From assembly GCF_022606295.1 (NCBI RefSeq), contig NZ_JAHHZS010000006.1:1-64000 (forward strand): a stretch of 64,000 nucleotides of DNA, written 5' to 3'. This document shows positions 1 to 6,498 of the stretch, piece after piece. Positions within the stretch are counted from its first letter, which is position 1. Every line of letters begins with the position of its first letter. Source of the stretch: Arthrobacter bambusae. Lineage in GTDB: Bacteria > Actinomycetota > Actinomycetes > Actinomycetales > Micrococcaceae. Made by a program: the position numbers and the translations under genes. Under the pieces are notes generated by a model. It searched no databases. It was not told the origin of the DNA and worked only from the letters and a program-made list of their open reading frames with translations.

Positions 1-16
1 GGATGACTCCCGCAAC

Positions 17-49
17 GATGGTCCCCGGCCGAACAGGCCGGGGACCATC
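17..49. terminator. Perfect 14-bp hairpin terminator of an upstream gene
   Basis: The arms at 17-30 and 36-49 are exact reverse complements around a 5-base loop. The stem is very GC-rich and no U-tract follows. It sits just before the first gene, so it most likely ends a transcript entering from the left of the window. Confidence 0.6.
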
Positions 50-78
50 CCCCCGCCCACCTGAACCAAGCACCTACG

Positions 79-531
79 ATGAGGAACAACGGCCCGAATC
101 CCTACGACATCCTGCATATCGACCCGACCGCCACGGCGCGTGAGGTGACCCGCGCCTACCGCACGCTCGTGCGCGGCCGGCACCCGGACACCCGGCCTGC
201 CCGTGTGGCTCGTGATCCCGGTCCGGCGGAACCGGAATTGCAGGAGGAGCTCCAGGAGCTGCAGGACATCATGGCTGCCTATGCCATCCTCAGCAACCGG
301 GAAAAGCGGGCGACCTACGACCGGGAACACCGGCAGCCAACTACGGACACGAAGCGGCAGCGGCCGGACGAAGCCTCCGTGTGGACCTCAGAGCAGGTAC
401 TACCCGCCGCCTCGCTGCTGATTGGACCGGTTATCCGGGAGCCGCCCGGCGGACGGTCCCCGGGATCGCCGGGCTGGCACTGTTTAAATCTCCCAAACGG
501 TTACACGCTGATCCTGCGGATAGGGCGCTGA
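79..531 (+). CDS. Small J-domain (DnaJ-like) protein
   Basis: A 150-residue protein with an N-terminal J domain at about residues 7-84. It opens NPYDILHIDP, carries the HPD signature that contacts Hsp70 at residues 35-37, and has the closing helix ending in YDREH. There is no G/F-rich region, Cys-rich zinc domain or DnaJ C-terminal substrate domain, so it is a stand-alone J protein and not the housekeeping DnaJ (about 370-390 residues). By family knowledge it would stimulate DnaK ATPase; its client is unknown. The remainder is low-complexity with a short hydrophobic end. No good Shine-Dalgarno sequence precedes the ATG at 79. Confidence 0.75.
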   Translation: MRNNGPNPYDILHIDPTATAREVTRAYRTLVRGRHPDTRPARVARDPGPAEPELQEELQELQDIMAAYAILSNREKRATYDREHRQPTTDTKRQRPDEASVWTSEQVLPAASLLIGPVIREPPGGRSPGSPGWHCLNLPNGYTLILRIGR

Positions 532-775
532 GCGCCCAAAGCCACCCACGCAATCACTAGGAGCCTCCATGAGTACCTGAGCTCATTCGACAATCAATTG
601 ATGCACGCGTTCTGCGAACGCTTCGAACAGCGCTGGGGCAAAGGAACAGCGCCAAGGAGTTCGCCTAAGGAACCCAGCACTGAATACCGTACCCGGACTG
701 GCCGGAAGCTTCCTGCCATGGTCCGGGCCCTGATGGACAATACCCGGATGAGAAATCAATGACCCGGAGCGCACC

Positions 776-1051
776 ATGACCCCTCCACAGATCAGCCAGT
801 TCCTCGAGGATTGCATCATCAAAGATGACACGAACGATTCAGGACTCAACGCCGACGCGTTCTATGGGCTCTACGTCAGCTGGTGCTCCCTTAACCGCAA
901 AGTCCCCCTCCCCGACCACGCCTTTCGCACGGCCCTCCGGATCGCGGGCCTCCAGACGGAAAAGAACGGGAAAGGCAAGAAGGGCGTCTTCCAAGGCTTG
1001 CGTATGACAGGGCCGGCAGCAGTGGACTACATCCTCAACAGCAGCGACTAA
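776..1051 (+). CDS. Small protein resembling the C-terminal winged helix of D5/P4-type primases
   Basis: A 91-residue protein with no detectable catalytic motif. Its centre reads FYGLYVSWCSLNRKVPL, then an F..AL..AG helix and a Lys/Gly-rich turn (KNGKGKKGVFQGLRM). That order (Y..WC, PL...F...L...G, basic hairpin, hydrophobic strand) resembles the C-terminal DNA-binding domain of phage/plasmid D5-family primase-helicases, minus the AAA+ helicase. The similarity is from memory of the family, not an alignment. It could be a free-standing DNA-binding protein or the surviving tail of a mobile-element primase. It is followed by a strong hairpin at 1186-1225. The start is uncertain because the Shine-Dalgarno sequence is weak. 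Confidence 0.5.
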   Translation: MTPPQISQFLEDCIIKDDTNDSGLNADAFYGLYVSWCSLNRKVPLPDHAFRTALRIAGLQTEKNGKGKKGVFQGLRMTGPAAVDYILNSSD

Positions 1052-1185
1052 ACCCGGACACCATGGCGCCCACGGCATGGCAAGTAGGGCAGTACGGCGG
1101 ACTGAACGCGCCCGCCGCAGCGGGCCGGCCGGGCTGCGCTCAACGGTCCGCCGACCTACTGAGCGCCGTACCTGGGAAATGAAGC

Positions 1186-1225
1186 GCGCCAATGCCCGGT
1201 GTCACCCTGTGCCGGGCATTGGCGC
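1186..1225. terminator. 14-bp perfect stem hairpin
   Basis: The arms at 1186-1199 (GCGCCAATGCCCGG) and 1212-1225 are perfect reverse complements with a 12-base loop. Located 135 bp after the small gene at 776-1051, it is the best terminator candidate for it. It is the main structure in the 1052-1520 gene-free stretch besides the palindrome at 1394. Confidence 0.55.
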
Positions 1226-1393
1226 AGCTACCGCCGAGAGCGTCTTCCAGGAAATCGCCCTCGCGCCGATCGTAAACCGCCGAAACGGCCCGGCGATTGA
1301 GTAACGGCTACTTGTTTCTACCGTGAAGGTCCCGGCTTGTACTCCGTCCGGTGTTCCACGCGGCCTCCGCAATAAGGTCTGGCGTTCCTTTCA

Positions 1394-1407
1394 GTAAGTA
1401 TACTTAC
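1394..1407. promoter_or_regulatory. 14-bp palindrome GTAAGTATACTTAC upstream of the HAD gene
   Basis: A perfect dyad in the non-coding stretch about 115 bp before the HAD phosphatase start. The same consensus, GTAAGYATRCTTAC, recurs at 2400-2413 upstream of the next operon. Two such near-identical AT-rich dyads in a GC-rich genome, both 5' of genes, suggest the operator of one shared dimeric repressor. The regulator is not identified. Confidence 0.55.
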
Positions 1408-1520
1408 AATATTGTGCTGCACCCTGGGGCAGCACGGTCAAGGACCGTCCACCCGCGAATGCTTTACCCGGAATCTCCTCATGGCCCGGGGCCGGAGCAG
1501 CCAAAGGAAGGTTGCCACTC

Positions 1521-2276
1521 ATGAATGACCAACCGAAAAGCGCCAAAGACGTCGGGGTCCTGTTCGATGTGGACGGAACCCTCGTTGATTCCACCTATTT
1601 CCACACAATGGCGTGGTGGCAGGCCTTCCGGCAACAGGGGCTGGACGTGCCGATGGCATCAATCCACCGTCACATCGGCATGGGTGGAGACAAACTGCTT
1701 GAGCGGCTACTCCCCGCGGACTCCGATCGGGATATCCGCGCTACGGTCGAGCGCGCTCACGGCTCGATATTCTCGACCTTTTGGCCCGCTATCCGCCCTT
1801 TCGAATCGGCAAGGACACTCCTGCAAGGGTGCGTGGAATCAGGGTTGGCCGTGGCGTTGGCTTCCTCGGCAAACGAGCGGGATCTTCAGGTGCTCCGAGG
1901 CATTCTCGACGCCGAACCCTGGATCGATTGTGCGACAAGTTCGGCCGACGCCGCCGAGAGCAAACCCTCCCCCGACATTCTTCTGGCCGCACTTGAGAAG
2001 CTGCATCTAAAGGCCGCAGATGTGGTATTCGTCGGCGATTCCGTCTGGGATGTCAAGGCTGCCGCCCGGCTCGGCATCGAAACGATCGGCCTCACATGCG
2101 GCGGAATCAGTGCAGCCGAGCTTTTTGAAGCGGGAGCGGTCGAAGTCTATTCGGGACCAAGAGCACTCCTCCATCGACTGGACGCCAGTTCCATTGGAAA
2201 ACTTGCCCGCCGGATTGATGGTGCGGAATCCCGCGGAACCGCACCAAGGGCACCTACGGACAACACGTCGGCATAG
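1521..2276 (+). CDS. HAD-superfamily hydrolase, phosphoglycolate phosphatase / beta-phosphoglucomutase type
   Basis: A 251-residue cytosolic phosphatase with all HAD signatures. Motif I is LFDVDGTLVDS (nucleophile and acid Asp16 and Asp18), motif II is a Ser in ALASSANERD, motif III is the Lys in ESKPSPDI and motif IV is VFVGDSVWDVKAA. The helical cap between motifs I and II (FHTMAWWQAFRQQGL onward) places it in subfamily I. The substrate cannot be read from sequence. The ATG at 1521 is chosen because AAGGAAG lies about 10 bases upstream; an alternative TTG at 1512 has no spacing for that site. The last 30 residues are polar and lie outside the fold. It is flanked on both sides by the paired palindromes. 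Confidence 0.85.
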   Translation: MNDQPKSAKDVGVLFDVDGTLVDSTYFHTMAWWQAFRQQGLDVPMASIHRHIGMGGDKLLERLLPADSDRDIRATVERAHGSIFSTFWPAIRPFESARTLLQGCVESGLAVALASSANERDLQVLRGILDAEPWIDCATSSADAAESKPSPDILLAALEKLHLKAADVVFVGDSVWDVKAAARLGIETIGLTCGGISAAELFEAGAVEVYSGPRALLHRLDASSIGKLARRIDGAESRGTAPRAPTDNTSA

Positions 2277-2399
2277 TCGCCGCAAAAGCATCCCCATCCT
2301 CGGCCAGGAAATGCCCCGCAAAGCGCGGCCAAGCCGTTCCCCGGCGCAGTTCGCGGACCTTTCCCACCGGATTCATGGACAAGGGGTTACGCTCGGAAG

Positions 2400-2413
2400 G
2401 TAAGCATGCTTAC
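2400..2413. promoter_or_regulatory. 14-bp palindrome GTAAGCATGCTTAC upstream of the membrane-stress operon
   Basis: A perfect dyad, 12 of 14 bases identical to the site at 1394-1407 with compensating changes in both half-sites. It lies 64 bp before the first gene of the 2478-5586 cluster. This suggests co-regulation of the HAD gene and the operon by one factor. A promoter hexamer cannot be assigned with certainty. Confidence 0.6.
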
Positions 2414-2477
2414 TATCTTAACTGCCAGTATTTCTGGTTCTTGATCCGCAGCCGACCTTCTTGGAAAGAGAGCGAAG

Positions 2478-3428
2478 ATGACAGAGAACCAATGGGACGG
2501 GAATGACACGCCCCCGCCGGCCACCGAGCGACCAGCGGATGCGCAAGTTCACCCGCCGCAGACCCAGAACAGCGGCATGCCGCCGACGGAAACCATCAAG
2601 GACGAAGCAGGGAACGTGGCCGAGCAGGCCGGGGACTCTGCGATGAACGTCGTCGAAACCGCGAAATCCGAAGTTGCGAACGTTGCCTCTGAAGTGAATT
2701 CAAGCGCAAGGGATCTGTTGGAGCAGGCCAGGCTGGACCTCACGGACCAGGCCGGAAGGCAACAGCAAAAAGTCGCGGCAGGCCTTCGATCCATCTCGGA
2801 GGAACTGCATTCCATGGCCACCGCTTCGGAACAACCCGGCGTCGCAACGGATTTGGTGCGGCAAGCCGCCCAACGGTCTTCGTCCGTGGCGACCTGGCTG
2901 GAAGACCGGGATCCGGGCTCCCTCCTGGACGAAGTGAAGACCTTCGCGCGACAGCGTCCCGGCGCGTTCCTCCTTCTGGCCGCCGGAGCAGGCGTCCTGG
3001 CCGGCCGCCTGAGCCGCGGACTGAGTGCCGGCGCTGAGCGCACTCCGCAAAGAACGGCCCCCGGGCGGGCAGCCGTCCAGCCGAACCGCAGCGGGGACCG
3101 GTCTTTCGTCCCCGGGCCAGGGATGACAGTGCCCCCTCCTCCGGTCCAGCTCCCTGGACCCGCCACGACGACCGCTGGATACCCGAACCCCGGCACCGGC
3201 CCGGGGGATGGGACCTTTGCGCCTGCAGGCGATCCCGGAACCCTGCCTCAACCCGCGCCGGTCACCGAGCCGGAAGCCGATCCGTGGCCTGACGGCGGGA
3301 CAGCCGAGGATCCATTCATCCGTGACCGTTCGCACCGTCTTGGTTCTCCTGCTCCCCTGGCAGGAAACGACGCAGCCGACGGCGGGAGCGGGCCCGGCGT
3401 CGAGCCCACCAGCGGTGAGTCGCGATGA
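2478..3428 (+). CDS. Membrane-anchored protein with amphipathic coiled-coil and Pro-rich tail, function unknown
   Basis: A 316-residue protein with three parts. A polar N-terminus (about 1-35) is followed by an Ala/Glu/Val-rich amphipathic helical region (about 36-120) of the kind seen in DUF883, YtxH and LEA-like stress proteins. A single short hydrophobic segment lies near residue 160 (GAFLLLAAGAGVLAGRL). A Pro/Gly-rich disordered tail completes it. The ATG follows the purine-rich site GGAAAGAG. Its stop overlaps the next start by ATGA, so it is translationally coupled to the holin-family and DUF3618 genes. The domain architecture matches operon partners of DUF3618 and Phage_holin_3_6 proteins; no enzymatic function is evident. 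Confidence 0.75.
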   Translation: MTENQWDGNDTPPPATERPADAQVHPPQTQNSGMPPTETIKDEAGNVAEQAGDSAMNVVETAKSEVANVASEVNSSARDLLEQARLDLTDQAGRQQQKVAAGLRSISEELHSMATASEQPGVATDLVRQAAQRSSSVATWLEDRDPGSLLDEVKTFARQRPGAFLLLAAGAGVLAGRLSRGLSAGAERTPQRTAPGRAAVQPNRSGDRSFVPGPGMTVPPPPVQLPGPATTTAGYPNPGTGPGDGTFAPAGDPGTLPQPAPVTEPEADPWPDGGTAEDPFIRDRSHRLGSPAPLAGNDAADGGSGPGVEPTSGESR

Positions 3429-3850
3429 CCGAGAGCCACATCCCGCCGACGCCCGCGCAGGCCAAAGCGGAATCGACATCGCTGGGAGACCTTCTGGGCG
3501 AGGTCACGCGGGACATTTCCACGCTGATGCGCCAGGAAGTGGAGCTGGCCAAAGCTGAACTGAAGCAGTCCACGGCGCAGGCAGGCAAAGGTGCCGGAAT
3601 GCTGGCAGGCGCCGGCGTTGCCGGACATTTTGTCCTCCTCTTCCTTTCCCTCGCCCTTTGGTACGCACTAGGCGAGCTGATGGGCCTGGGCTGGTCCGCC
3701 GTCGTCGTGGCTGTCCTCTGGGCGATCGTGGCCGCTGTACTGGCGTCGATAGGCCGAAAGGAACTCAAAGCCGTCAAAGGCATGCCCCAGACAGCCGCAA
3801 CAGTCCAGGAAATCCCAGAAACACTCAAACCACGCGAGGAGCAACGATGA
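3425..3850 (+). CDS. Phage_holin_3_6 (DUF1469, Actinobacterial holin-X) family membrane protein
   Basis: A 141-residue protein with the family's opening helix SLGDLLGEVTRDISTLMRQE, then the ELAKAEL segment and two transmembrane helices at about residues 58-80 and 84-110. Despite the family name this is a widespread chromosomal actinobacterial family and not evidence of a prophage. It probably sits in the cytoplasmic membrane with its amphipathic helix on the membrane surface. ATGA overlaps join it to both neighbours. A second, larger member of the family is encoded at 43820-44665. Confidence 0.88.
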   Translation: MTESHIPPTPAQAKAESTSLGDLLGEVTRDISTLMRQEVELAKAELKQSTAQAGKGAGMLAGAGVAGHFVLLFLSLALWYALGELMGLGWSAVVVAVLWAIVAAVLASIGRKELKAVKGMPQTAATVQEIPETLKPREEQR

Positions 3851-4422
3851 GTGAAAACCCGGATGATATCCGTTCCGAGATAGAGGAAACCCGCCGGCGC
3901 CTTGGTACCAACGTTGACGCAGTGGCAGATAAAGTGACGCCATCTCACGTAGTCCGACGCCAAACCGAAAAAGTCAAAGACGCCGTCTTCGGCGTGAAGG
4001 AGAACGTCATGGGTGCTGCGGATGGGCTGGCAGAAGGCGGGCGATCAGCGTTCGACGACGCCGGTGCGGCCATAGGCGACGTGCCGCACCGCCTGGCCGG
4101 CAAGGCCCAAGGCAGCCCGTTGGCGGCCGGGTTGATAGCCTTCGGCGCCGGGCTGCTGGTGGCTTCCCTGATCCCGGCAAGCGATAAGGAAAAGGAGGCA
4201 GCTGCGGCCCTGAAGGAAGCGGCCGAACCCCTGACCACCGAACTTTCCGCGGCGGCTCAGGACGTGGCCCGGGATCTCCAGGAGCCGGCCCAGGAAGCGC
4301 TGGACAACGTGAAGTCCGCGGCCACTGAGGCAGTCGAAAACGTCAAGGAAGAATCCCAGACCGCCGTTTCCGACGTAACGGACAGCACCACAGCGGCCAG
4401 GGACAGGATCCATCCGGCCTGA
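3847..4422 (+). CDS. DUF3618 domain protein
   Basis: A 191-residue protein starting at the ATG that overlaps the preceding stop. It begins with the DUF3618 signature: DDIRSEIEETRRRLGTNVDAV and then DKVTPSHVV. One short hydrophobic segment (AGLIAFGAGLLVASLI) is near the middle, and a long Ala/Glu/Val amphipathic helix forms the C-terminal half, similar in composition to the first protein of the operon. DUF3618 proteins habitually neighbour Phage_holin_3_6 and YtxH-like proteins in actinobacteria, as here. Biochemical role unknown; envelope-stress adaptation is inferred from context. Confidence 0.88.
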   Translation: MSENPDDIRSEIEETRRRLGTNVDAVADKVTPSHVVRRQTEKVKDAVFGVKENVMGAADGLAEGGRSAFDDAGAAIGDVPHRLAGKAQGSPLAAGLIAFGAGLLVASLIPASDKEKEAAAALKEAAEPLTTELSAAAQDVARDLQEPAQEALDNVKSAATEAVENVKEESQTAVSDVTDSTTAARDRIHPA

Positions 4423-4515
4423 TCCACACGGATCCACCACACGGAGGCGTGCTGTCAGGCCAATGCGGCATACAGGACAGTACGCCTCCAGCCCGCTCTG
4501 GAATGAGGGACATCC

Positions 4516-5586
4516 ATGACGACGAACAGCCCCGCCGAAAGCAGCAAGGCCAAGGCAGCAACAGCCCCGGATGCCGATGATGCCAGAAAACCGGACAGGC
4601 CCACGGACATCGCCAAGCCAACCTGGACCTACATAACCAAGAGGACTTTCCGGGAGTTCGCCAAGGACCAGTGCCCGGACGCCGCCGCGGGGCTGACCTA
4701 CTACGCGGTGCTTTCCCTTTTCCCTGCATTGCTTGCGCTCGTCTCCCTTCTCGGTATTTTCGGGCAGGCAGGCAAGAGCACCTCCGCGCTCCTGGACCTC
4801 CTCCAAGGCATCGCCCCGGGATCCACCATCGCCACCATCCGCCAGCCCATTGAAGAGCTCACGACCTCGACGTCGGCCGGCTTCGCCCTGGTACTCGGTC
4901 TCGCCGCTGCGCTGTGGTCGGCGTCCGGATATGTGGGAGCCTTCAGCAGGGCCATGAACCGCGTCTACGAAGTGGACGAAGGGCGCGGGTTCATCAAACT
5001 CCGCGCAACCATGCTCGGCGTCACTGTGTTTGCGGTGATGCTCGTGGCCCTGATCGCCGGCATGCTCGTGCTCAGCGGACCCGTGGCCGACGCCGTGGGG
5101 AGGGCAGTCAACCTTGGCGGAGACCTCCTGACGGTCTGGAGCTTCGCAAAATGGCCCGTCGTCGTCCTGCTGGTGGTCTTGATCATCGCGGTCTTGTACT
5201 ACGTCACCCCTAACGTGAAGCAGCCGCGGTTCCGTTGGATGAGCATCGGCTCCTTCATCGCTTTGCTGGCATTCATCCTTGCATCGCTCGGCTTTGGCTT
5301 CTACGTGGCCAACTTCAGCAACTACAACAAGACCTACGGGGCAATAGGGGGTGTCATCGTGATGCTCCTGTGGTTATGGATATTGAACATGTCCCTCCTG
5401 TTCGGCGCAGAGTTCGACGCCGAAATGGAACGCGGGCGGGAACTGCAGGCAGGAATCGACGCCGAAGAAGCCATCCAGCTCCCGCCTCGCGGAACGAAGC
5501 GCAACGGGAAACTTGAGAAACGGGAAGAAGAAGATGTGGTCGACGGCGAAAGGCTTAGCGCGCGACACACCCGGAACGCGGATTGA
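4516..5586 (+). CDS. YihY/BrkB family inner-membrane protein
   Basis: A 356-residue integral membrane protein with about six transmembrane helices. The family hallmark is visible: a soluble N-terminal approach helix (RTFREFAKDQCPDAAAGLTYY) followed by LSLFPALLALVSLLG. Later come YYVTPNVK-type and YNKTYGAIGG motifs and the loop LLFGAEFDAE. The C-terminus is charged. The name virulence factor BrkB is historical; the molecular function is unsettled. It follows the DUF3618 gene by 93 bp and probably belongs to the same stress operon. Confidence 0.9.
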   Translation: MTTNSPAESSKAKAATAPDADDARKPDRPTDIAKPTWTYITKRTFREFAKDQCPDAAAGLTYYAVLSLFPALLALVSLLGIFGQAGKSTSALLDLLQGIAPGSTIATIRQPIEELTTSTSAGFALVLGLAAALWSASGYVGAFSRAMNRVYEVDEGRGFIKLRATMLGVTVFAVMLVALIAGMLVLSGPVADAVGRAVNLGGDLLTVWSFAKWPVVVLLVVLIIAVLYYVTPNVKQPRFRWMSIGSFIALLAFILASLGFGFYVANFSNYNKTYGAIGGVIVMLLWLWILNMSLLFGAEFDAEMERGRELQAGIDAEEAIQLPPRGTKRNGKLEKREEEDVVDGERLSARHTRNAD

Positions 5587-5823
5587 CCCGGACCCGGCCG
5601 GCAGCGGACCCGGACCCGGCAGCAGTGATCAGGGTCCGGATCGACGGATGAGCACCAAACGCCAGGCTAATGGACCAGTCCGCCGTTGGCGCCGGCTTTG
5701 AGGATGGCTCGGCGTCCGACCTGCGTCCAGCTCCTGACTGAAGGAGGAGGGCCTGGGCAACCTCACGTGGATCATCGTCATGCTGGTCCCGTCACTGAGC
5801 GGTCGGGAACGGGCTCAATTCGA

Positions 5824-5947
5824 TTCCGGTGGGTGGCGACCTTGGAACCCCAAAAGTCAAAAGGGCCCCTGAACTGCGTTTCCGCAGCTCAGGGGCCCTT
5901 TTCGGGTAGGGCTACCCGGACTTGAACCGAGGACCTTAGGATTATGA
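5824..5947. repeat. Left direct repeat (att-like): terminator plus displaced 3' half of tRNA-Met
   Basis: About 124 bp nearly identical to 40675-40798 in the same orientation. Positions 5907-5947 equal the 3' half of the tRNA-Met gene at 40758-40831 on the minus strand, from the discriminator base through T-arm, variable loop and anticodon CAT; identity stops just beyond the anticodon. The rest is the tRNA's downstream terminator region. Such a displaced tRNA 3' end is the classical footprint of tyrosine-recombinase integration into a tRNA gene, and here it marks the far end of a 35-kb segment. Confidence 0.85.
5859..5902. terminator. Bidirectional rho-independent terminator in the left repeat
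   Basis: AAAAGGGCCCCTGA and its partner TCAGGGGCCCTTTT form a long stem flanked by A- and T-tracts and enclosing a second inner stem (CTGCG with CGCAG). It matches the hairpin at 40711-40754 except for two differences that preserve base pairing. Confidence 0.8.
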
Positions 5948-6121
5948 TTTGGCGTTTTTCATCAGTATTCGGTGGATGTCCAAATTGCCTGGATTCCGGG
6001 GCAGAATGGGCCAAACGTGCGCTTTGGGTGCACATCCTTTTTCATCGTGCTTCGTTGTTTCCGGTGGGTAACCGGTGGGCGAATCGCCCCCCGGCGGGGC
6101 ATGTCGCAGGATTCCGGCGAA

Positions 6122-6268
6122 CCTCTTGAAGTGGCCCAGATCTACCGCCACCGAGTTTCCGCGGTCATGCCGCCTACGTCTTCGCATATCGGCCCTCGAG
6201 CATATCGAATCGGGCGACATCTGCGGATCAGCCTGAGCGCGTGGTTGTCTTCGCGCCTGGAAGCCTGG
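6122..6268 (+). pseudogene. Remnant of an excisionase-like HTH protein
   Basis: In one frame the sequence reads GPRAYRIGRHLRIS followed by an AWL helix. This is the C-terminal half of the small winged-HTH excisionase family (about 65-90 residues). The same words, VGPRAYRIGRHLWIS, occur in the HTH protein at 21361-21630. No clean start or N-terminal HTH is recoverable in that frame, and the open frame runs on into unrelated sequence. It lies about 180 bp inside the left repeat, the position expected for xis next to an attachment site. Confidence 0.55.
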
Positions 6269-6447
6269 AGCCCAGCGGCTCCAGCATCCCGACGTCCGGG
6301 TGGACGGGTCCGCCCCTACCGGCACCGTCACCTGCTGACAGGTGCGCACACCACGGCCCAGCACACGGGCAGCCAGGAGCTTGCTCGGGGCGCCAGGCCG
6401 GGTCATGAAGCAAATTGATGCTGCCCGCAGGGAGCCGGGCCGTGAAC

Positions 6448-6478
6448 GAAGCCCCGGGCAGCTGCTGCCCGGGGCTTC
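6448..6478. terminator. Perfect 15-bp hairpin terminator of the PepSY gene
   Basis: GAAGCCCCGGGCAGC and its exact reverse complement are separated by one base. It lies 20 bp beyond the stop codon of the minus-strand PepSY gene, where a terminator is expected. Confidence 0.75.
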
Positions 6479-6498
6479 AAGGTTTCAGTGATCAATGG

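Larger units (their letters stand above)
5587..6121. other. Non-coding junction between conserved operon and genomic island
   Basis: Apart from the left copy of the tRNA-associated direct repeat at 5824-5947 and its terminator, no intact gene is visible. At about 5728-5800 a good purine-rich site (GAAGGAGGAGG) precedes a short hydrophobic reading (NLTWIIVMLVP) that soon runs into the repeat. This may be the 5' stump of a small membrane protein cut by the insertion, but it is too short to identify. Confidence 0.45.

Noticed and set aside
3425..3850. Prophage signal from the name phage holin
   Set aside because: The Phage_holin_3_6 family is chromosomal in most actinobacteria, and no capsid, terminase or lysin gene is present here or near 43.8 kb.
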